Shown piece by piece: positions 1 to 9,385 of a stretch of DNA of 64,000 nucleotides; positions within the stretch are counted from its first letter, which is position 1; every line of letters begins with the position of its first letter. The position numbers and the translations under genes are program-made. Source of the DNA: Alphaproteobacteria bacterium (GTDB lineage: Bacteria; Pseudomonadota; Alphaproteobacteria; Sphingomonadales; Sphingomonadaceae); assembly GCA_018970445.1 (NCBI GenBank), contig JAGWWF010000003.1:1-64000 (forward strand). The letters are read 5' to 3'. Below the pieces are notes generated by a model. That model had not been told where the DNA came from. It made no database searches and saw nothing but the letters and a program-made list of their open reading frames with translations.

Positions 1-25
1 TGGGGGAGGATCGGGGAGGATGTTG

Positions 26-433
26 TCAGGCCGGCTGGCTGGCCGTCTGTTGCAGCATCTCGCCCATCATCTGGTGCACCATCTGGATGGCCTTCAGCGG
101 GCGCACCATCACCTTGAAATGCACGATCTGGCCGGCTTCGTTCCAGCTGATCATGTCGATGCCGTTCACCTTGATGCCGTTGATGACATTTTCAAATTCC
201 AGGATGGCGCTGCTGTCGTTCAGCCATTCGCCGCGATAGGTGAAGCCATCGCCGCCCAGCACCTTGTCGGCACTGGCGAGATATTTGAACACGATTTCGC
301 GGCCGCGCTGCGGCGTGTGCACCACCGGGCTTTCGAACACGGCATCGGGGTGCAGCATGTCCCACAGCGCCTGATGATCGGGGTGTTTCACATGCGCGTG
401 CCAGCGGGCAAGATGATCGGCAGTGGTGGGCAT
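26..433 (-). CDS. NTF2-like (SnoaL fold) family protein
   Basis: A 135-residue protein with the size and layout of the nuclear transport factor 2/SnoaL-like fold: an N-terminal helical stretch (HLARWHAHVKHPDHQALWDML), then alternating strands ending in VHFKVMVRPLKAIQ. Members bind or isomerise small hydrophobic molecules, or have no known activity; no substrate can be named here. No signal peptide or membrane segment is seen. The ATG at 433 has an AAGGAG ribosome-binding site seven or so bases upstream, which supports this start. It is the last gene of the minus-strand group that includes the RND efflux genes, separated from them by a 75-base gap holding an inverted repeat. Confidence 0.75.
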   Translation of the reverse strand: MPTTADHLARWHAHVKHPDHQALWDMLHPDAVFESPVVHTPQRGREIVFKYLASADKVLGGDGFTYRGEWLNDSSAILEFENVINGIKVNGIDMISWNEAGQIVHFKVMVRPLKAIQMVHQMMGEMLQQTASQPA

Positions 434-478
434 GTCGTGATCTCCTTGCTGCCATCATAGCGCAAGGCTCCGGCCCCA

Positions 479-502
479 CCCCCTCCCGCATGCGGGAGGG
501 GG
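479..502. repeat. Perfect 24-base inverted repeat between efflux permease and NTF2-like gene
   Basis: CCCCCTCCCGC faces its exact reverse complement with almost no loop (AT centre). It lies just past the stop of the RND permease gene, so it could act as a transcript-end hairpin, but there is no T-run on either side. A shortened relative (CCCTCC...GGGAGG) sits after the lytic transglycosylase at about 49025-49042, which suggests a small dispersed intergenic repeat family. Confidence 0.5.
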
Positions 503-508
503 CATGGT

Positions 509-3500
509 TCACTCCGCCGCTTCGGGGCGGAACACGGCGGCACCGGGCAGTTCGCGCACTTCCGCGCTGCCGCGGCGCACGCGCACCCACTGCATCAGGC
601 TTTCGATCCCCAGATAGACGACCGGCGTGATGAACAGGGTGAGCACCTGGGACACCACCAGCCCACCCATCACGGCAATGCCCAGCGGTTGGCGCAGTTC
701 GGCCCCGGCGCCGATGCCAAAGGCCAGCGGCGCGGCCCCGGCCATGGCGGCAAAGGTGGTCATCATGATCGGGCGGAAGCGCTTTTCGGCGGCTTCGCGG
801 ATGGCATGCGCCGGCGTCCAGCCCTGTTCGCGCTGACCGGCCAGGGCAAAATCGATCATCATGATGGCGTTTTTCTTGACGATGCCGATCAGCAGCACGA
901 CGCCGATGATGCCGATCACATCCAGCGGCATGCCGAACAGCCACAGGAACATCACCGCGCCGATGCCGGCGGCTGGCAGGCCCGACAGGATGGTGATGGG
1001 GTGCACGAAGCTTTCATACAGCACGCCCAGCACGATGTAGATCACGATCACCGCCGCCAGGAACAGGATGGGCATGGATTTGGTGCTGGCTTCGAACTGC
1101 TGGGCATTGCCGCCCAGCGCGCCCGACACGCCCACCGGCTGGCCGATATCGGCCGCGGCCTGTTCGATCAGCGGCTTGACCTGGCTGAGCGCCACGCCGG
1201 GCGTCAGGTTGAAGCTGATCGTCACCGCCGGCAGCTGGCTCTGGTGCGAGATGGTCAAGGGCGCGCCTTCCACCCGCACCGTGGTGATGCTGGACAGGGC
1301 GACCAGCCCGCCATTGCTGCCGCGCACGGTGAGCAGGCCGATCATGTCGGGGTTCAGCTGGGCCGACTGGTCGATTTCCATGATGACCTGATAATCATCG
1401 GCGTCGGTGAAGATGCGGCTGATCTGCTGGTTGCCATAGGCGGCGAGCAGCACGCGGCGGATCGCGTCCACCGGCACGCCCAGCCGGGCGGCGGCATCGC
1501 GATCCACCTCCACATAGGCCTGGCGGGCGCCGCGCTGATAATCGCTGTTCACGTCCACCATGCCGGGAATGGCGCGCATCGCCTGTTCCAGCCGGGGCGC
1601 AAAGCCGTAGAGCACGTCCTTGTCCACCGCCGAGATGGTGTATTGATAGTTGGTCGGGCTGGGGCGACCGCCCAGATTGAGGTTCTGCGGCACGTTGGGG
1701 AAGGCCGAAAAGCCCGGAATGCCGGCCACCGCCTTGCGCAGCCGGGCCTGCACCGCCTCGATCGAATCGCGTTCGTCGCGCGGTTTCAGCGGGGCGAACA
1801 TGCGGCCGCGATTGCCTTCGCCGCCCAGGATGGAATTGACCCGTTCCACCGCCGGATCCTTGCGCACGATGGCCGCGGCAATATCCTGCTTGGCCTGCAT
1901 TTCGGTGAAACCGATATCGGGCGCGCCTTCGGTGCCGAAGAAGATGGTGCCGGTATCCTCGGTGGGGAAAAAGCCCTTGGGCACCACCGAAAAGCCCCAC
2001 ACGGCCACCACGACGGAAGCGATGGTGAGGCCGCCGACGATCTTGCGGTGCTGCAACGTCCAGTCGAACGCCGAAAGATAGCGGCGGGTGAGCCGGGCAA
2101 AGGCCGCAGTGGTGATGCGCGCCACCCGGCCGGGTTCGTGATGGCCGGATGTGAGCAGCCGCGCCGCGATCATCGGAATGAGGGTGAGCGACAACACCGC
2201 CGACACGCCGATGGCGATCGTCATCGTCACGGCAAATTCGAAGAACAGCCGGCCGATGATGCCGCCCATGAACAACAGCGGGATGAACACCGCCACCAGG
2301 CTGACCGAGATCGACAGCACGGTGAAGGCGATTTCATTGGCACCGGTGACAGCAGCGCTGCGCGGATCCTCGCCGTCTTCGGTGTGGCGCACGATGTTTT
2401 CGAGCACGACAATGGCATCATCGACCACGAACCCGGTCGCCAGCGTGAGCGCCAGCAGCGACAGATTGTCGAGATTGAAGCCAAAGAAATACATGCCGGC
2501 AAAGGTGCCGATGGCCGCCACCGGCAGCACCACCGCCGGAATGGCGGTGGCGCGGGCATCGCCGAGCACCAGATAGATCACCAGCACGACCAGCAGCGCG
2601 GTGCCGATCAGCGTGACCTGGGCATCGAACACGCTTTCACGCACGCTTTCGGAACGATCGACAATCTCGCTGATCGTCACCGATGGCGGCATCGCCTCGA
2701 TCACGGCGGGCAGCACGCCGCGCACACTGTCCACCAGCTTCACCACGTTGGCGCCGGGCTGGCGGGAAATGGCGATGGTCAACGCCGGTTCGCCATTGAA
2801 CTTGGTGCCGCCGCGCAGGCGTTCATAGCTGCTGATCACGCTGGCCACATCGCCCACCCGCACCGGCAGGCCGTTGCGTGTGGCGATCACGATATTGGCG
2901 AAATCCGCCGGCTTTTCCATGTTGCCGGAGGCATCGAGGGTGAAGTTGCGCGGGCCGCCGGTGATGCTGCCCACCGCGATGTTGCTGTTGGCGGTGGCGA
3001 CCGCGTTGCGCAGATCATCAACGGTGATGTTGCGGGCGGCCAGCGCCTGCGGATTGAACTGGATGCGGATGGCAAAGCGGCGATCGCCAAAGGTGATGAC
3101 CTGGCCCGCCCCCGGCAGGGTGGACAGGCGCGGGATCATCAGCGTGTCGACCAGCGTCTGCAGATCGTTCATCGCCCGCGTCTTGTCGCGCACCGACAGG
3201 ATCAGCACCGGCTGATCGGCCGGGTTGATCTTGCGGAAACTGGGCGGGCTGGGCATTTCCGGCGGCAGACGGCGGGTGACGGCCGACAGCACCGACTGCA
3301 CATCAAGGGCGGCGGAATCGATATCGCGATCCAGCGCGAACTGCACGGTGATCTGGGTGCTGCCGGTGTTGCTGTTGGAAATGACCTGTTCGATGCCGGA
3401 AATGGTGGACAGCTGGCGTTCGATCGGGGTGGCCACCGATGCCGCCATGGTGCCGGGGTTGGCGCCGGGCAGGCTGGCTTCGATCTGGATGGTGGGCAGG

Positions 3501-3622
3501 TCCACTTCGGGCAGGGCCGAAACCGCCAGCTGGCGATAACCGAAAAAGCCACCGAAGATCACCGCCAGGGTGAGCAGGATGGTGGCCACCGGCCGTTCGA
3601 CACACAGGCGGACAAAACCCAT
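509..3622 (-). CDS. RND efflux transporter permease subunit (AcrB/MdtB-MdtC family)
   Basis: A 1037-residue inner-membrane pump, full length for the hydrophobe/amphiphile efflux RND family. The N-terminus (MGFVRLCVERPVATILLTLAVI) is the first membrane helix. The paired aspartates of helix 4 that relay protons are present in VVDDAIVVLENIV at about residue 400. The family signature PKGFFPTEDTG follows the central membrane block, and two large periplasmic loops are visible. It exports drugs or other amphiphiles using the proton gradient; the substrate cannot be told from sequence. Its start codon overlaps the last base of the adaptor gene, so the two are translationally linked. No outer-membrane TolC-type partner lies in the window. 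Confidence 0.95.
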   Translation of the reverse strand: MGFVRLCVERPVATILLTLAVIFGGFFGYRQLAVSALPEVDLPTIQIEASLPGANPGTMAASVATPIERQLSTISGIEQVISNSNTGSTQITVQFALDRDIDSAALDVQSVLSAVTRRLPPEMPSPPSFRKINPADQPVLILSVRDKTRAMNDLQTLVDTLMIPRLSTLPGAGQVITFGDRRFAIRIQFNPQALAARNITVDDLRNAVATANSNIAVGSITGGPRNFTLDASGNMEKPADFANIVIATRNGLPVRVGDVASVISSYERLRGGTKFNGEPALTIAISRQPGANVVKLVDSVRGVLPAVIEAMPPSVTISEIVDRSESVRESVFDAQVTLIGTALLVVLVIYLVLGDARATAIPAVVLPVAAIGTFAGMYFFGFNLDNLSLLALTLATGFVVDDAIVVLENIVRHTEDGEDPRSAAVTGANEIAFTVLSISVSLVAVFIPLLFMGGIIGRLFFEFAVTMTIAIGVSAVLSLTLIPMIAARLLTSGHHEPGRVARITTAAFARLTRRYLSAFDWTLQHRKIVGGLTIASVVVAVWGFSVVPKGFFPTEDTGTIFFGTEGAPDIGFTEMQAKQDIAAAIVRKDPAVERVNSILGGEGNRGRMFAPLKPRDERDSIEAVQARLRKAVAGIPGFSAFPNVPQNLNLGGRPSPTNYQYTISAVDKDVLYGFAPRLEQAMRAIPGMVDVNSDYQRGARQAYVEVDRDAAARLGVPVDAIRRVLLAAYGNQQISRIFTDADDYQVIMEIDQSAQLNPDMIGLLTVRGSNGGLVALSSITTVRVEGAPLTISHQSQLPAVTISFNLTPGVALSQVKPLIEQAAADIGQPVGVSGALGGNAQQFEASTKSMPILFLAAVIVIYIVLGVLYESFVHPITILSGLPAAGIGAVMFLWLFGMPLDVIGIIGVVLLIGIVKKNAIMMIDFALAGQREQGWTPAHAIREAAEKRFRPIMMTTFAAMAGAAPLAFGIGAGAELRQPLGIAVMGGLVVSQVLTLFITPVVYLGIESLMQWVRVRRGSAEVRELPGAAVFRPEAAE

Positions 3623-4839
3623 CAGCCAGCGCTCCCGCTCATCGCCGGTTGTGCCGCCATCTGGGGCCGCGCCGGCCCCTTCAGGCGCACCGCATCGCCA
3701 TCCTTCAGCCGGGCCAGCGCATCCACCACGATCTGTTCGCCGGGCTTGACGCCGCTGGCCAGGAACACCTTGCCGCCCATGCGGCCGGCAACAACCACAT
3801 CGCGCATCATCACCTTGCCGCCCGCGCCCGGCCGGCCGGTGCCAGCCGCAGCGCCGGGCTTGCCTGCCGCCACCGCCCAGACGAAGGGCGCATCACGGCC
3901 GGTCTGCACCGCGCCTTCGGGCAGGGCGATGTGCGGGCGGGCAGCACCCAGCGGGAATTCCACCGTGACGATGGCGCCGGGCCACAGCACATCGCCTTCG
4001 TTGCGGAATTCGGCGCGCGCCGTGACGCCGCCGCTGCCGGGATCGACATTGTTGTCGAGAAACACCAGCCGGCCGCTGCCCAGCGGCTTGCCCGACTGCT
4101 GATCGCGCGCCAGCACCGTGCCACCGCCGCTGCCCAGCAGGGCGCGCGCCTGCTGCACATTGGCCGACGGCACCAGGAAACGGACATGGATGGGCGAGAG
4201 CTGGTTGATGGTGACCAGCGCCGTCGCATCGCCCTGGCGCACATTGGCCCCCAGCCGGAAGCCCAGTTCGCCGGTGCGGCCCGAAATCGGCGCGGTGACG
4301 GTGAGGAAGGACAATTGCACCCGGGCGGAATCGAGCAGGGCGCGGTTGGTTTCGATGGTGCTGCGCGCCGCATAGGCATTGGCGCGGGCCAGATCGCGGG
4401 CGGCGGCCGAGACAAAGCCCTTGCCCACCAGCGCTTCGGCGCGTTCATAATCCAGCGTGGCGCGGCGTTCGGCGGCGATCGCGCCCTTCACCTCGGCTTC
4501 GGCCTGGGCGACGGCGGCACGGGCCTGGCGCGCATCCAGCCTGAACAACACCTGGCCGGCGCGCACCGTATCGCCTTCGCGAAAGGCGATGCCGATGATC
4601 TCCCCATCGGCGCGCGGCCGCACTGCCACGCTCTGGCTGGGGGCAACGGTGCCCAGCGCCACCAGCGTGGGAGCGAAATTTTCCATGGTGGCCGGCTGGG
4701 CCGCAACCAGCTGCGGCGGCCGCTTCATGCCGGCACCGGGGGCGGCCTTTTCGTCCCCGCTGCTGCAACCGAACAGCAACAGCGCCGCCGTGCCGGCACC
4801 GGCCAGACGGCCAAGGGGGGAAGTGGTGAACATGATCAT
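3622..4839 (-). CDS. RND efflux periplasmic adaptor subunit (HlyD/AcrA family lipoprotein)
   Basis: About 405 residues. The N-terminus MIMFTTSPLGRLAGAGTAALLLFGCSSGD is a lipoprotein signal with lipobox LFGC, so the protein is probably anchored to the periplasmic face of the inner membrane. Then come the biotinyl-lipoyl half-motifs (VRPRADGEIIGIAFREGDTVRAGQVLFRLD), a long alpha-hairpin rich in Ala, and the second lipoyl half (VTAPISGRTGEL). The ORF track starts earlier at 4869, but the residues before the tandem Met are not signal-like, so 4839 (or 4833) is preferred. First gene of a two-gene operon with the permease. Confidence 0.92.
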   Translation of the reverse strand: MIMFTTSPLGRLAGAGTAALLLFGCSSGDEKAAPGAGMKRPPQLVAAQPATMENFAPTLVALGTVAPSQSVAVRPRADGEIIGIAFREGDTVRAGQVLFRLDARQARAAVAQAEAEVKGAIAAERRATLDYERAEALVGKGFVSAAARDLARANAYAARSTIETNRALLDSARVQLSFLTVTAPISGRTGELGFRLGANVRQGDATALVTINQLSPIHVRFLVPSANVQQARALLGSGGGTVLARDQQSGKPLGSGRLVFLDNNVDPGSGGVTARAEFRNEGDVLWPGAIVTVEFPLGAARPHIALPEGAVQTGRDAPFVWAVAAGKPGAAAGTGRPGAGGKVMMRDVVVAGRMGGKVFLASGVKPGEQIVVDALARLKDGDAVRLKGPARPQMAAQPAMSGSAG

Positions 4840-4948
4840 GCTGTCCAGGTCTACGCTTTGGGCGGGCAAATCCCCCGCCAGAATCGCCGGCGACGGTTAA
4901 TCCCTTGTTGCGGCCGGCGCAAATACGTCGTTGCCGCACGGCCTGCGA

Positions 4949-5779
4949 TCAGGCGCGCAATTTCCAGCCGGATTTCACCACCTTGTAACAAACCACCCAC
5001 AGGCCGGCATTGACCAGCGCCAGCACCACCGCCCCCTGCAGCAACAGGCCATCGCTGTTGCCGACAAAGCCGGAGCGGAAGCCATCGATGACATAGAAGA
5101 AGGGGTTGGCGTGGCTGAGCGTGGCCATCAGCGGGCTGACCCGATCGATGACATAGAAGGTGCCCGACAACAGGGTGAGTGGCTGGATGATGAAGTTGGT
5201 GATGGCCGCGGCATGATCGAACTTGTCGGACCAGATGCCGGTGAGGATGCCCAGCAGCGCCAGCAGCACCGCCCCCATGCTGCCGAAATAGAGCACCAGC
5301 AGCGGATCGCGGATCGGCACATCGACGCCGGGGGCCAGCGCCATCGCCACCCACACCGCAAAGCCCACCAGCCAGGCCCGCGTGAGCGCACCGCCCACCC
5401 AGGCCAGCATCAGTTCCCCGGCCGACAGCGGCGGCATCATCACATCGATGATGGAACCCTGCACCTTGGCGACCAGGATGGAGGACGAGGTGTTGGCAAA
5501 GCTGTTCTGGATCATGCCCATCACGATCAGGCCGGGGCCCAGGAAATCGGCATAGGGCACGCCCAGCACCAGCGTGTTGCTGCGCCCCAGCGCCACCACG
5601 AAGATGACCAGGAACAGCAGGGTGGTCATCGCCGGGGCCCAGACCGTTTGCAGCTGCACCTTGAAAAAGCGGCGCACCTCTTTCAGATACAGGGTCTTCA
5701 GCCCCTCGCCGTTGAAGCCGGCAATCACCGGCACGCCCGGTTCCCGGAAGGGAGGCAGCTTGTTATCCGCGTGCATCAT
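4949..5779 (-). CDS. ABC-2 type transporter permease
   Basis: About 276 residues with six membrane segments and the ABC-2 layout: a cytoplasmic N-terminus, first helix TTLLFLVIFVVALG, and the conserved region ITNFIIQPLTLLSGTFYVIDRVSP followed by ANPFFYVIDGFRSGF. Family members export polysaccharides, drugs or lipids with a separate ATPase. No ABC ATPase is adjacent, which is unusual because the pair is normally co-encoded. The longer ORF of the track (to 6265) runs antisense through gcrA; the real start is the ATG pair at 5779/5776, about 70 bases from divergent gcrA, leaving a short shared promoter region. Confidence 0.9.
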   Translation of the reverse strand: MMHADNKLPPFREPGVPVIAGFNGEGLKTLYLKEVRRFFKVQLQTVWAPAMTTLLFLVIFVVALGRSNTLVLGVPYADFLGPGLIVMGMIQNSFANTSSSILVAKVQGSIIDVMMPPLSAGELMLAWVGGALTRAWLVGFAVWVAMALAPGVDVPIRDPLLVLYFGSMGAVLLALLGILTGIWSDKFDHAAAITNFIIQPLTLLSGTFYVIDRVSPLMATLSHANPFFYVIDGFRSGFVGNSDGLLLQGAVVLALVNAGLWVVCYKVVKSGWKLRA

Positions 5780-5849
5780 CGCTAGGGGCTTACGGTTGAT
5801 TGTGCGCCCTGCCAAGTGCCGGGCTGCTTTTGTGAGGCAAAGATAATCC

Positions 5850-6386
5850 ATGGCCTGGACCGACGAACGTATCGCCAAGCTGAAGCAGGGCTGGGAAAGC
5901 GGCATGACCGCGACCCAGATCGCCGAGATGCTGGGCGAAGGCGTCACCCGCAATGCGGTGATCGGCAAGGCGCACCGGCTGGGGCTGGAAAGCCGGCCAT
6001 CGCCGGTGAAGGCCGCCGCCGAGGAAGCCGCGCCGCGCAGCGTGCCGTCCCCGCCGCCGGTTCGTGCCGCCGAACCGGCCGCCCCGCCGCCACCGCCGCG
6101 TGCCGAAGCCGCCGCCTCGCCGCCCGCCCCGGCCGTTGCCAAGCCGGCGGCCAAGCCGGCCAAGCCCGGCAAGCAGGCGCGCACCACCCTGCTCGATCTG
6201 AACGACAAGGTGTGCAAATGGCCGATCGGCCATCCGGGCGAGGCGGATTTCCATTTCTGCGGCAAGGCGGTGCAGCCGGGCTTTCCCTATTGCGGAGAAC
6301 ATTGCCTGATCGCCTATCAGGCGCAGATGCCGCGCAAGGACCGGCCGCGGCCGCTGCCGCTGATGCCGGGGGCGCCGCGCCGCTGA
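5850..6386 (+). CDS. gcrA: GcrA family cell-cycle regulator
   Basis: A 178-residue protein with the GcrA hallmark N-terminus MAWTDERIAKLKQGWESGMT, a helix-turn-helix continuing through GVTRNAVIGKAHRLGL. A Pro/Ala-rich linker (about residues 50-110) leads to the C-terminal part CKWPIGHPGEADFHFCG...YCGEHCLIAY, which in this family contacts sigma-70. In Caulobacter GcrA activates cell-cycle genes from promoters carrying CcrM-methylated GANTC; this is family knowledge, and I saw no obvious GANTC-marked target beside it. Restricted to Alphaproteobacteria, it is a strong taxonomic marker. Divergent from the ABC permease. Confidence 0.96.
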   Translation: MAWTDERIAKLKQGWESGMTATQIAEMLGEGVTRNAVIGKAHRLGLESRPSPVKAAAEEAAPRSVPSPPPVRAAEPAAPPPPPRAEAAASPPAPAVAKPAAKPAKPGKQARTTLLDLNDKVCKWPIGHPGEADFHFCGKAVQPGFPYCGEHCLIAYQAQMPRKDRPRPLPLMPGAPRR

Positions 6387-6426
6387 GCACCTGCTGTTTT
6401 GTCCCATTGCCGCGGGTCCAACCGGG

Positions 6427-6444
6427 GTTTACGTTCACGTAAAC
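6427..6444. promoter_or_regulatory. Perfect palindromic operator GTTTACGT-TC-ACGTAAAC
   Basis: An 18-base palindrome with 8-base arms ends 15 bases before the ATG of the flavin monooxygenase, where a repressor or activator would control this operon. The TTTACGT..ACGTAAA shape resembles operators reported for MerR-type LiuR regulators of acyl-CoA and branched-chain catabolism. That likeness is from memory, and no such regulator is encoded in the window. Confidence 0.7.
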
Positions 6445-6458
6445 ATGGGGAGCGGGTC

Positions 6459-7940
6459 ATGTTTGAAGTCGATGTTGATGTGCTGATCGTCGGGGCCGGC
6501 CTGTCGGGCATTGGCGCCGCCGTGCAGATTCAGCAGCAATGCCCGGGCAAGCGCTGGGCGATCTGGGAAGGGCGCGGCGCCATCGGCGGCACCTGGGATC
6601 TGTTCCGCTATCCCGGCATCCGTTCCGATTCCGACATGTACACGCTGGGCTATCGCTTCAAGCCGTGGCGCGCTGCCAAGGCGATTGCCGATGGCCCGTC
6701 GATCCGCGCCTATATCCGCGAAACCGCGGCCGAGCATGGCATCACGCCGCACATCCACTTCCACCACAAGGTGACGGACGCCGCGTGGGACAGCACGGCC
6801 GCCTGCTGGACGGTGACGGCCACGACACCCGGCGGGCAGGTGACGTGCACCGCCCGCTTCCTCTACATGTGTTCAGGCTATTACAGCTATGGCGAAGGCC
6901 ACCGCCCGCGCTGGGAGGGTGAGGCTGATTTTGCCGGGCAGATCATCCACCCGCAATTCTGGCCGGAAGGGCTGGATTATGCCGGCAAGCGGATTGTCGT
7001 GATCGGATCGGGCGCCACGGCCGTGACGCTGGTGCCCGAAATGGCCCGGCAGGCCGCGCATGTGACGATGCTGCAACGCACGCCAACCTGGATGGTCTCC
7101 GGCCCCTCCTCCGACGCGATTGCCAATCTGCTGAAAGCGGTGCTGCCGGCGCAGCTGGCCTACAACATCGTGCGCTGGAAGAATGTCACCTTTGGCCAGT
7201 GGTTCTATCGGCAGACGCGCGACAATCCCGGCAAGGTGCGCGAAACACTGCTGAAGCGGCTGGCAAAGCTGCTGCCGGCCGATTACGATCTCGAAACCCA
7301 CTTCACCCCCGGTTACAACCCCTGGGATCAGCGCCTGTGCCTGGTGCCCGATGCCGATCTGTTCACCGCGATCAAGGCCGGCAGCGCCAGCATCGTCACC
7401 GATCAGATCGAACGGTTCGAAGCCGGCGGCATCCGCCTGAAATCCGGCGAACTGCTCGCCGCCGACATCATCGTGACCGCCACCGGCCTGAAACTGGAGG
7501 CGCTGGGCGGCATGCAGATGCGTGTGGATGGCGTGGCCCGCCGCACCGCCGACAGCCTGGCCTACAAGGGCATGATGTATTCGGGCATTCCCAACCTGTT
7601 CCAGAGCTTTGGCTATATCAACGCCAGCTGGACCCTGCGATCGGATCTGATCGCCGATTATGTCTGCCGCCTGATCAACCACATGGATGCGCAGGGCGTG
7701 GCGATCGCCACCCCCACCCCGGCCGCCGATGTGGTGCCGGAACGCCTGGCGATGGATCTGGCCTCCGGCTATGTCCAGCGCGGCGCCGATGCCCTGCCGC
7801 GATCGGGCAATCGCGCGCCGTGGATGGTGACGGCCAATTACAAATATGACCGGGCCGAGCTGCTGAATGGCCCGGTGGCCAATGAGCTGGTGCTGAGCCG
7901 CGCCGCCAGCCCGGCCCGGTTGCTGGAGGCGGCTGAATGA
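6459..7940 (+). CDS. Flavin-containing monooxygenase, Baeyer-Villiger type
   Basis: A 493-residue flavoenzyme. The FAD-binding motif VLIVGAGLSGIG lies at about residues 7-18, and the NADPH-binding RIVVIGSGATA at about 178-188. Between them is an exact type I Baeyer-Villiger fingerprint FxGxxxHxxxWP (FAGQIIHPQFWP, about residue 157), so insertion of oxygen next to a ketone to give an ester or lactone is the likely reaction. The start at 6459 is chosen over 6399 because the FAD motif should sit near the N-terminus and the operator lies just before it. It overlaps the next gene by ATGA, so the hydrolase product may cleave the ester formed here. Confidence 0.88.
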   Translation: MFEVDVDVLIVGAGLSGIGAAVQIQQQCPGKRWAIWEGRGAIGGTWDLFRYPGIRSDSDMYTLGYRFKPWRAAKAIADGPSIRAYIRETAAEHGITPHIHFHHKVTDAAWDSTAACWTVTATTPGGQVTCTARFLYMCSGYYSYGEGHRPRWEGEADFAGQIIHPQFWPEGLDYAGKRIVVIGSGATAVTLVPEMARQAAHVTMLQRTPTWMVSGPSSDAIANLLKAVLPAQLAYNIVRWKNVTFGQWFYRQTRDNPGKVRETLLKRLAKLLPADYDLETHFTPGYNPWDQRLCLVPDADLFTAIKAGSASIVTDQIERFEAGGIRLKSGELLAADIIVTATGLKLEALGGMQMRVDGVARRTADSLAYKGMMYSGIPNLFQSFGYINASWTLRSDLIADYVCRLINHMDAQGVAIATPTPAADVVPERLAMDLASGYVQRGADALPRSGNRAPWMVTANYKYDRAELLNGPVANELVLSRAASPARLLEAAE

Positions 7941-9373
7941 AGCGGCTGGCCCTCGCGCTGGCGCTGCTGCCCACTGCCGCACAGGCCCAGCCAACCCCCG
8001 ATCCGGCGACCTCAGAAGCCATCCGTCTGATCGATGCCTGGGCCGATGCCGCCCAGGTCTATGGCCGCTGGCCGGCCTACAGCATCGCCATCGGCCACAA
8101 GAACCGGCTGGTCTGGTCAAAGGGCTATGGCCATGTCGATGCCGCCAAAACGGTGCCGGCGCGCGGCGATACCATCTATTCCATCTGCTCCATTTCCAAG
8201 CTGTTCACCGCGGTTGCCGTGATGCAGCAGTGGGAGGCCGGCAAGCTGCGGCTGGATGAACCCGTCACTACCTATCTGCCCTGGGCGGCGCACAAGCCCG
8301 ATGGACGCGATGCCATCCCCGTCACCCTGCGCGGCCTGCTCACCCATTCCGCCGGGGTGCAGCGCGACAGTGACACCGGCAACTGGACTCCGCCCGCGTT
8401 TCCCTTTCCCACCCGCGCGCATCTGCAGGCCGAAATGGGCCAGCATCTCGCGCTCTATCCAGCCGGCCGTGTCTATCAATACAGCAATATCGGCGCGACG
8501 CTGGCCGGCGAAGCCGCCGCTGCCGTGGCCGGCCGCGATTATGCCAGCCTGGTCACCAGCGGCATCCTGCAGCCGCTTGGCCTGTCCGACACGCGGCCGT
8601 TTCACCCATATTCTCTCATCGGCACCCGGATGGCGGTGGGCTGGAGCCCGCTGAAGCGCGATGGCAGCCGCACAGTGCTGGGCCGATTTGATGCAAAGGC
8701 CATCACCCCGGCCGCCGGCTTCACCAGCACGGCCGAGGATCTGGTGCGTTTTGGCCTGTGGCAGATCGGCCTGCTGGCGCAGAAGACGGCGCCCGCCACG
8801 CCCGATGTGCTGAAACCCAGCACATTGCGCGAAATGCAGCGCATCCAGTTCATCGACAAGCCGAACGGCGCCAGCTGGGGCCTGGGCTTTTTCAACCAGG
8901 AGGCCGAAGAAGGCCATTATATCGGCCATGATGGCAGTTGCCCCGGCTATCACACCACGCTGCTGATCCGGCCCGACAGCGAACATGCCGTGGCGGTGAT
9001 GACCACCGACAATCACGAGGTGTGGGGCGACACGGAGCAGGTGCACAAGCTGCTCGACGCGCGGCGCAGCCACAGCTTCAAGGCGCCCGCGCCTGTCACC
9101 CTGCCGCTGGAGGATTATGCTGGCCGCTACACCACCGGCACCTGGGACAATGAAACGGTGATCCTGCCGTGGAACGGCGGCCTTGTGACGCTGTCCCTGC
9201 CCGATCCCGCCCCGGCCGGGCATCTTTCCTATCTCAAACCCATCGCGCCCGACCGGTTCCGCCGCATCGCCGCCGATGGCAGCGAGATGCACGAAGTGGA
9301 ATTCCGCCGGGATGCCGCTGGCCACGTGGTGGAAAAGATCGAGTTCTTCAACCGTGCGGTGCGCGAGAAATAG
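7937..9373 (+). CDS. Secreted serine hydrolase, beta-lactamase/class VIII esterase fold
   Basis: A 478-residue protein with a signal peptide (MKRLALALALLPTAAQAQ), hence probably periplasmic. The catalytic SxxK is SISK at residues 85-88, followed by the Tyr motif YSN (VYQYSNIGA) and a C-terminal domain after about residue 375 that may be lipocalin-like. This fold includes class C beta-lactamases, D-aminopeptidases and family VIII carboxylesterases; the third KTG box is not clear, so esterase or peptidase is more likely than lactamase. It overlaps the monooxygenase stop by four bases (ATGA). A periplasmic location would put it in a different compartment from the monooxygenase, a point against simple ester cleavage. 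Confidence 0.85.
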   Translation: MKRLALALALLPTAAQAQPTPDPATSEAIRLIDAWADAAQVYGRWPAYSIAIGHKNRLVWSKGYGHVDAAKTVPARGDTIYSICSISKLFTAVAVMQQWEAGKLRLDEPVTTYLPWAAHKPDGRDAIPVTLRGLLTHSAGVQRDSDTGNWTPPAFPFPTRAHLQAEMGQHLALYPAGRVYQYSNIGATLAGEAAAAVAGRDYASLVTSGILQPLGLSDTRPFHPYSLIGTRMAVGWSPLKRDGSRTVLGRFDAKAITPAAGFTSTAEDLVRFGLWQIGLLAQKTAPATPDVLKPSTLREMQRIQFIDKPNGASWGLGFFNQEAEEGHYIGHDGSCPGYHTTLLIRPDSEHAVAVMTTDNHEVWGDTEQVHKLLDARRSHSFKAPAPVTLPLEDYAGRYTTGTWDNETVILPWNGGLVTLSLPDPAPAGHLSYLKPIAPDRFRRIAADGSEMHEVEFRRDAAGHVVEKIEFFNRAVREK

Positions 9374-9385
9374 GGATTTGTCGCC

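Noticed and set aside
689-4102. 1137-residue ORF antisense to the RND permease
   Set aside because: A GC-rich shadow frame: His/Gln/Asp-rich with no domain character, covering a clear RND gene on the other strand.
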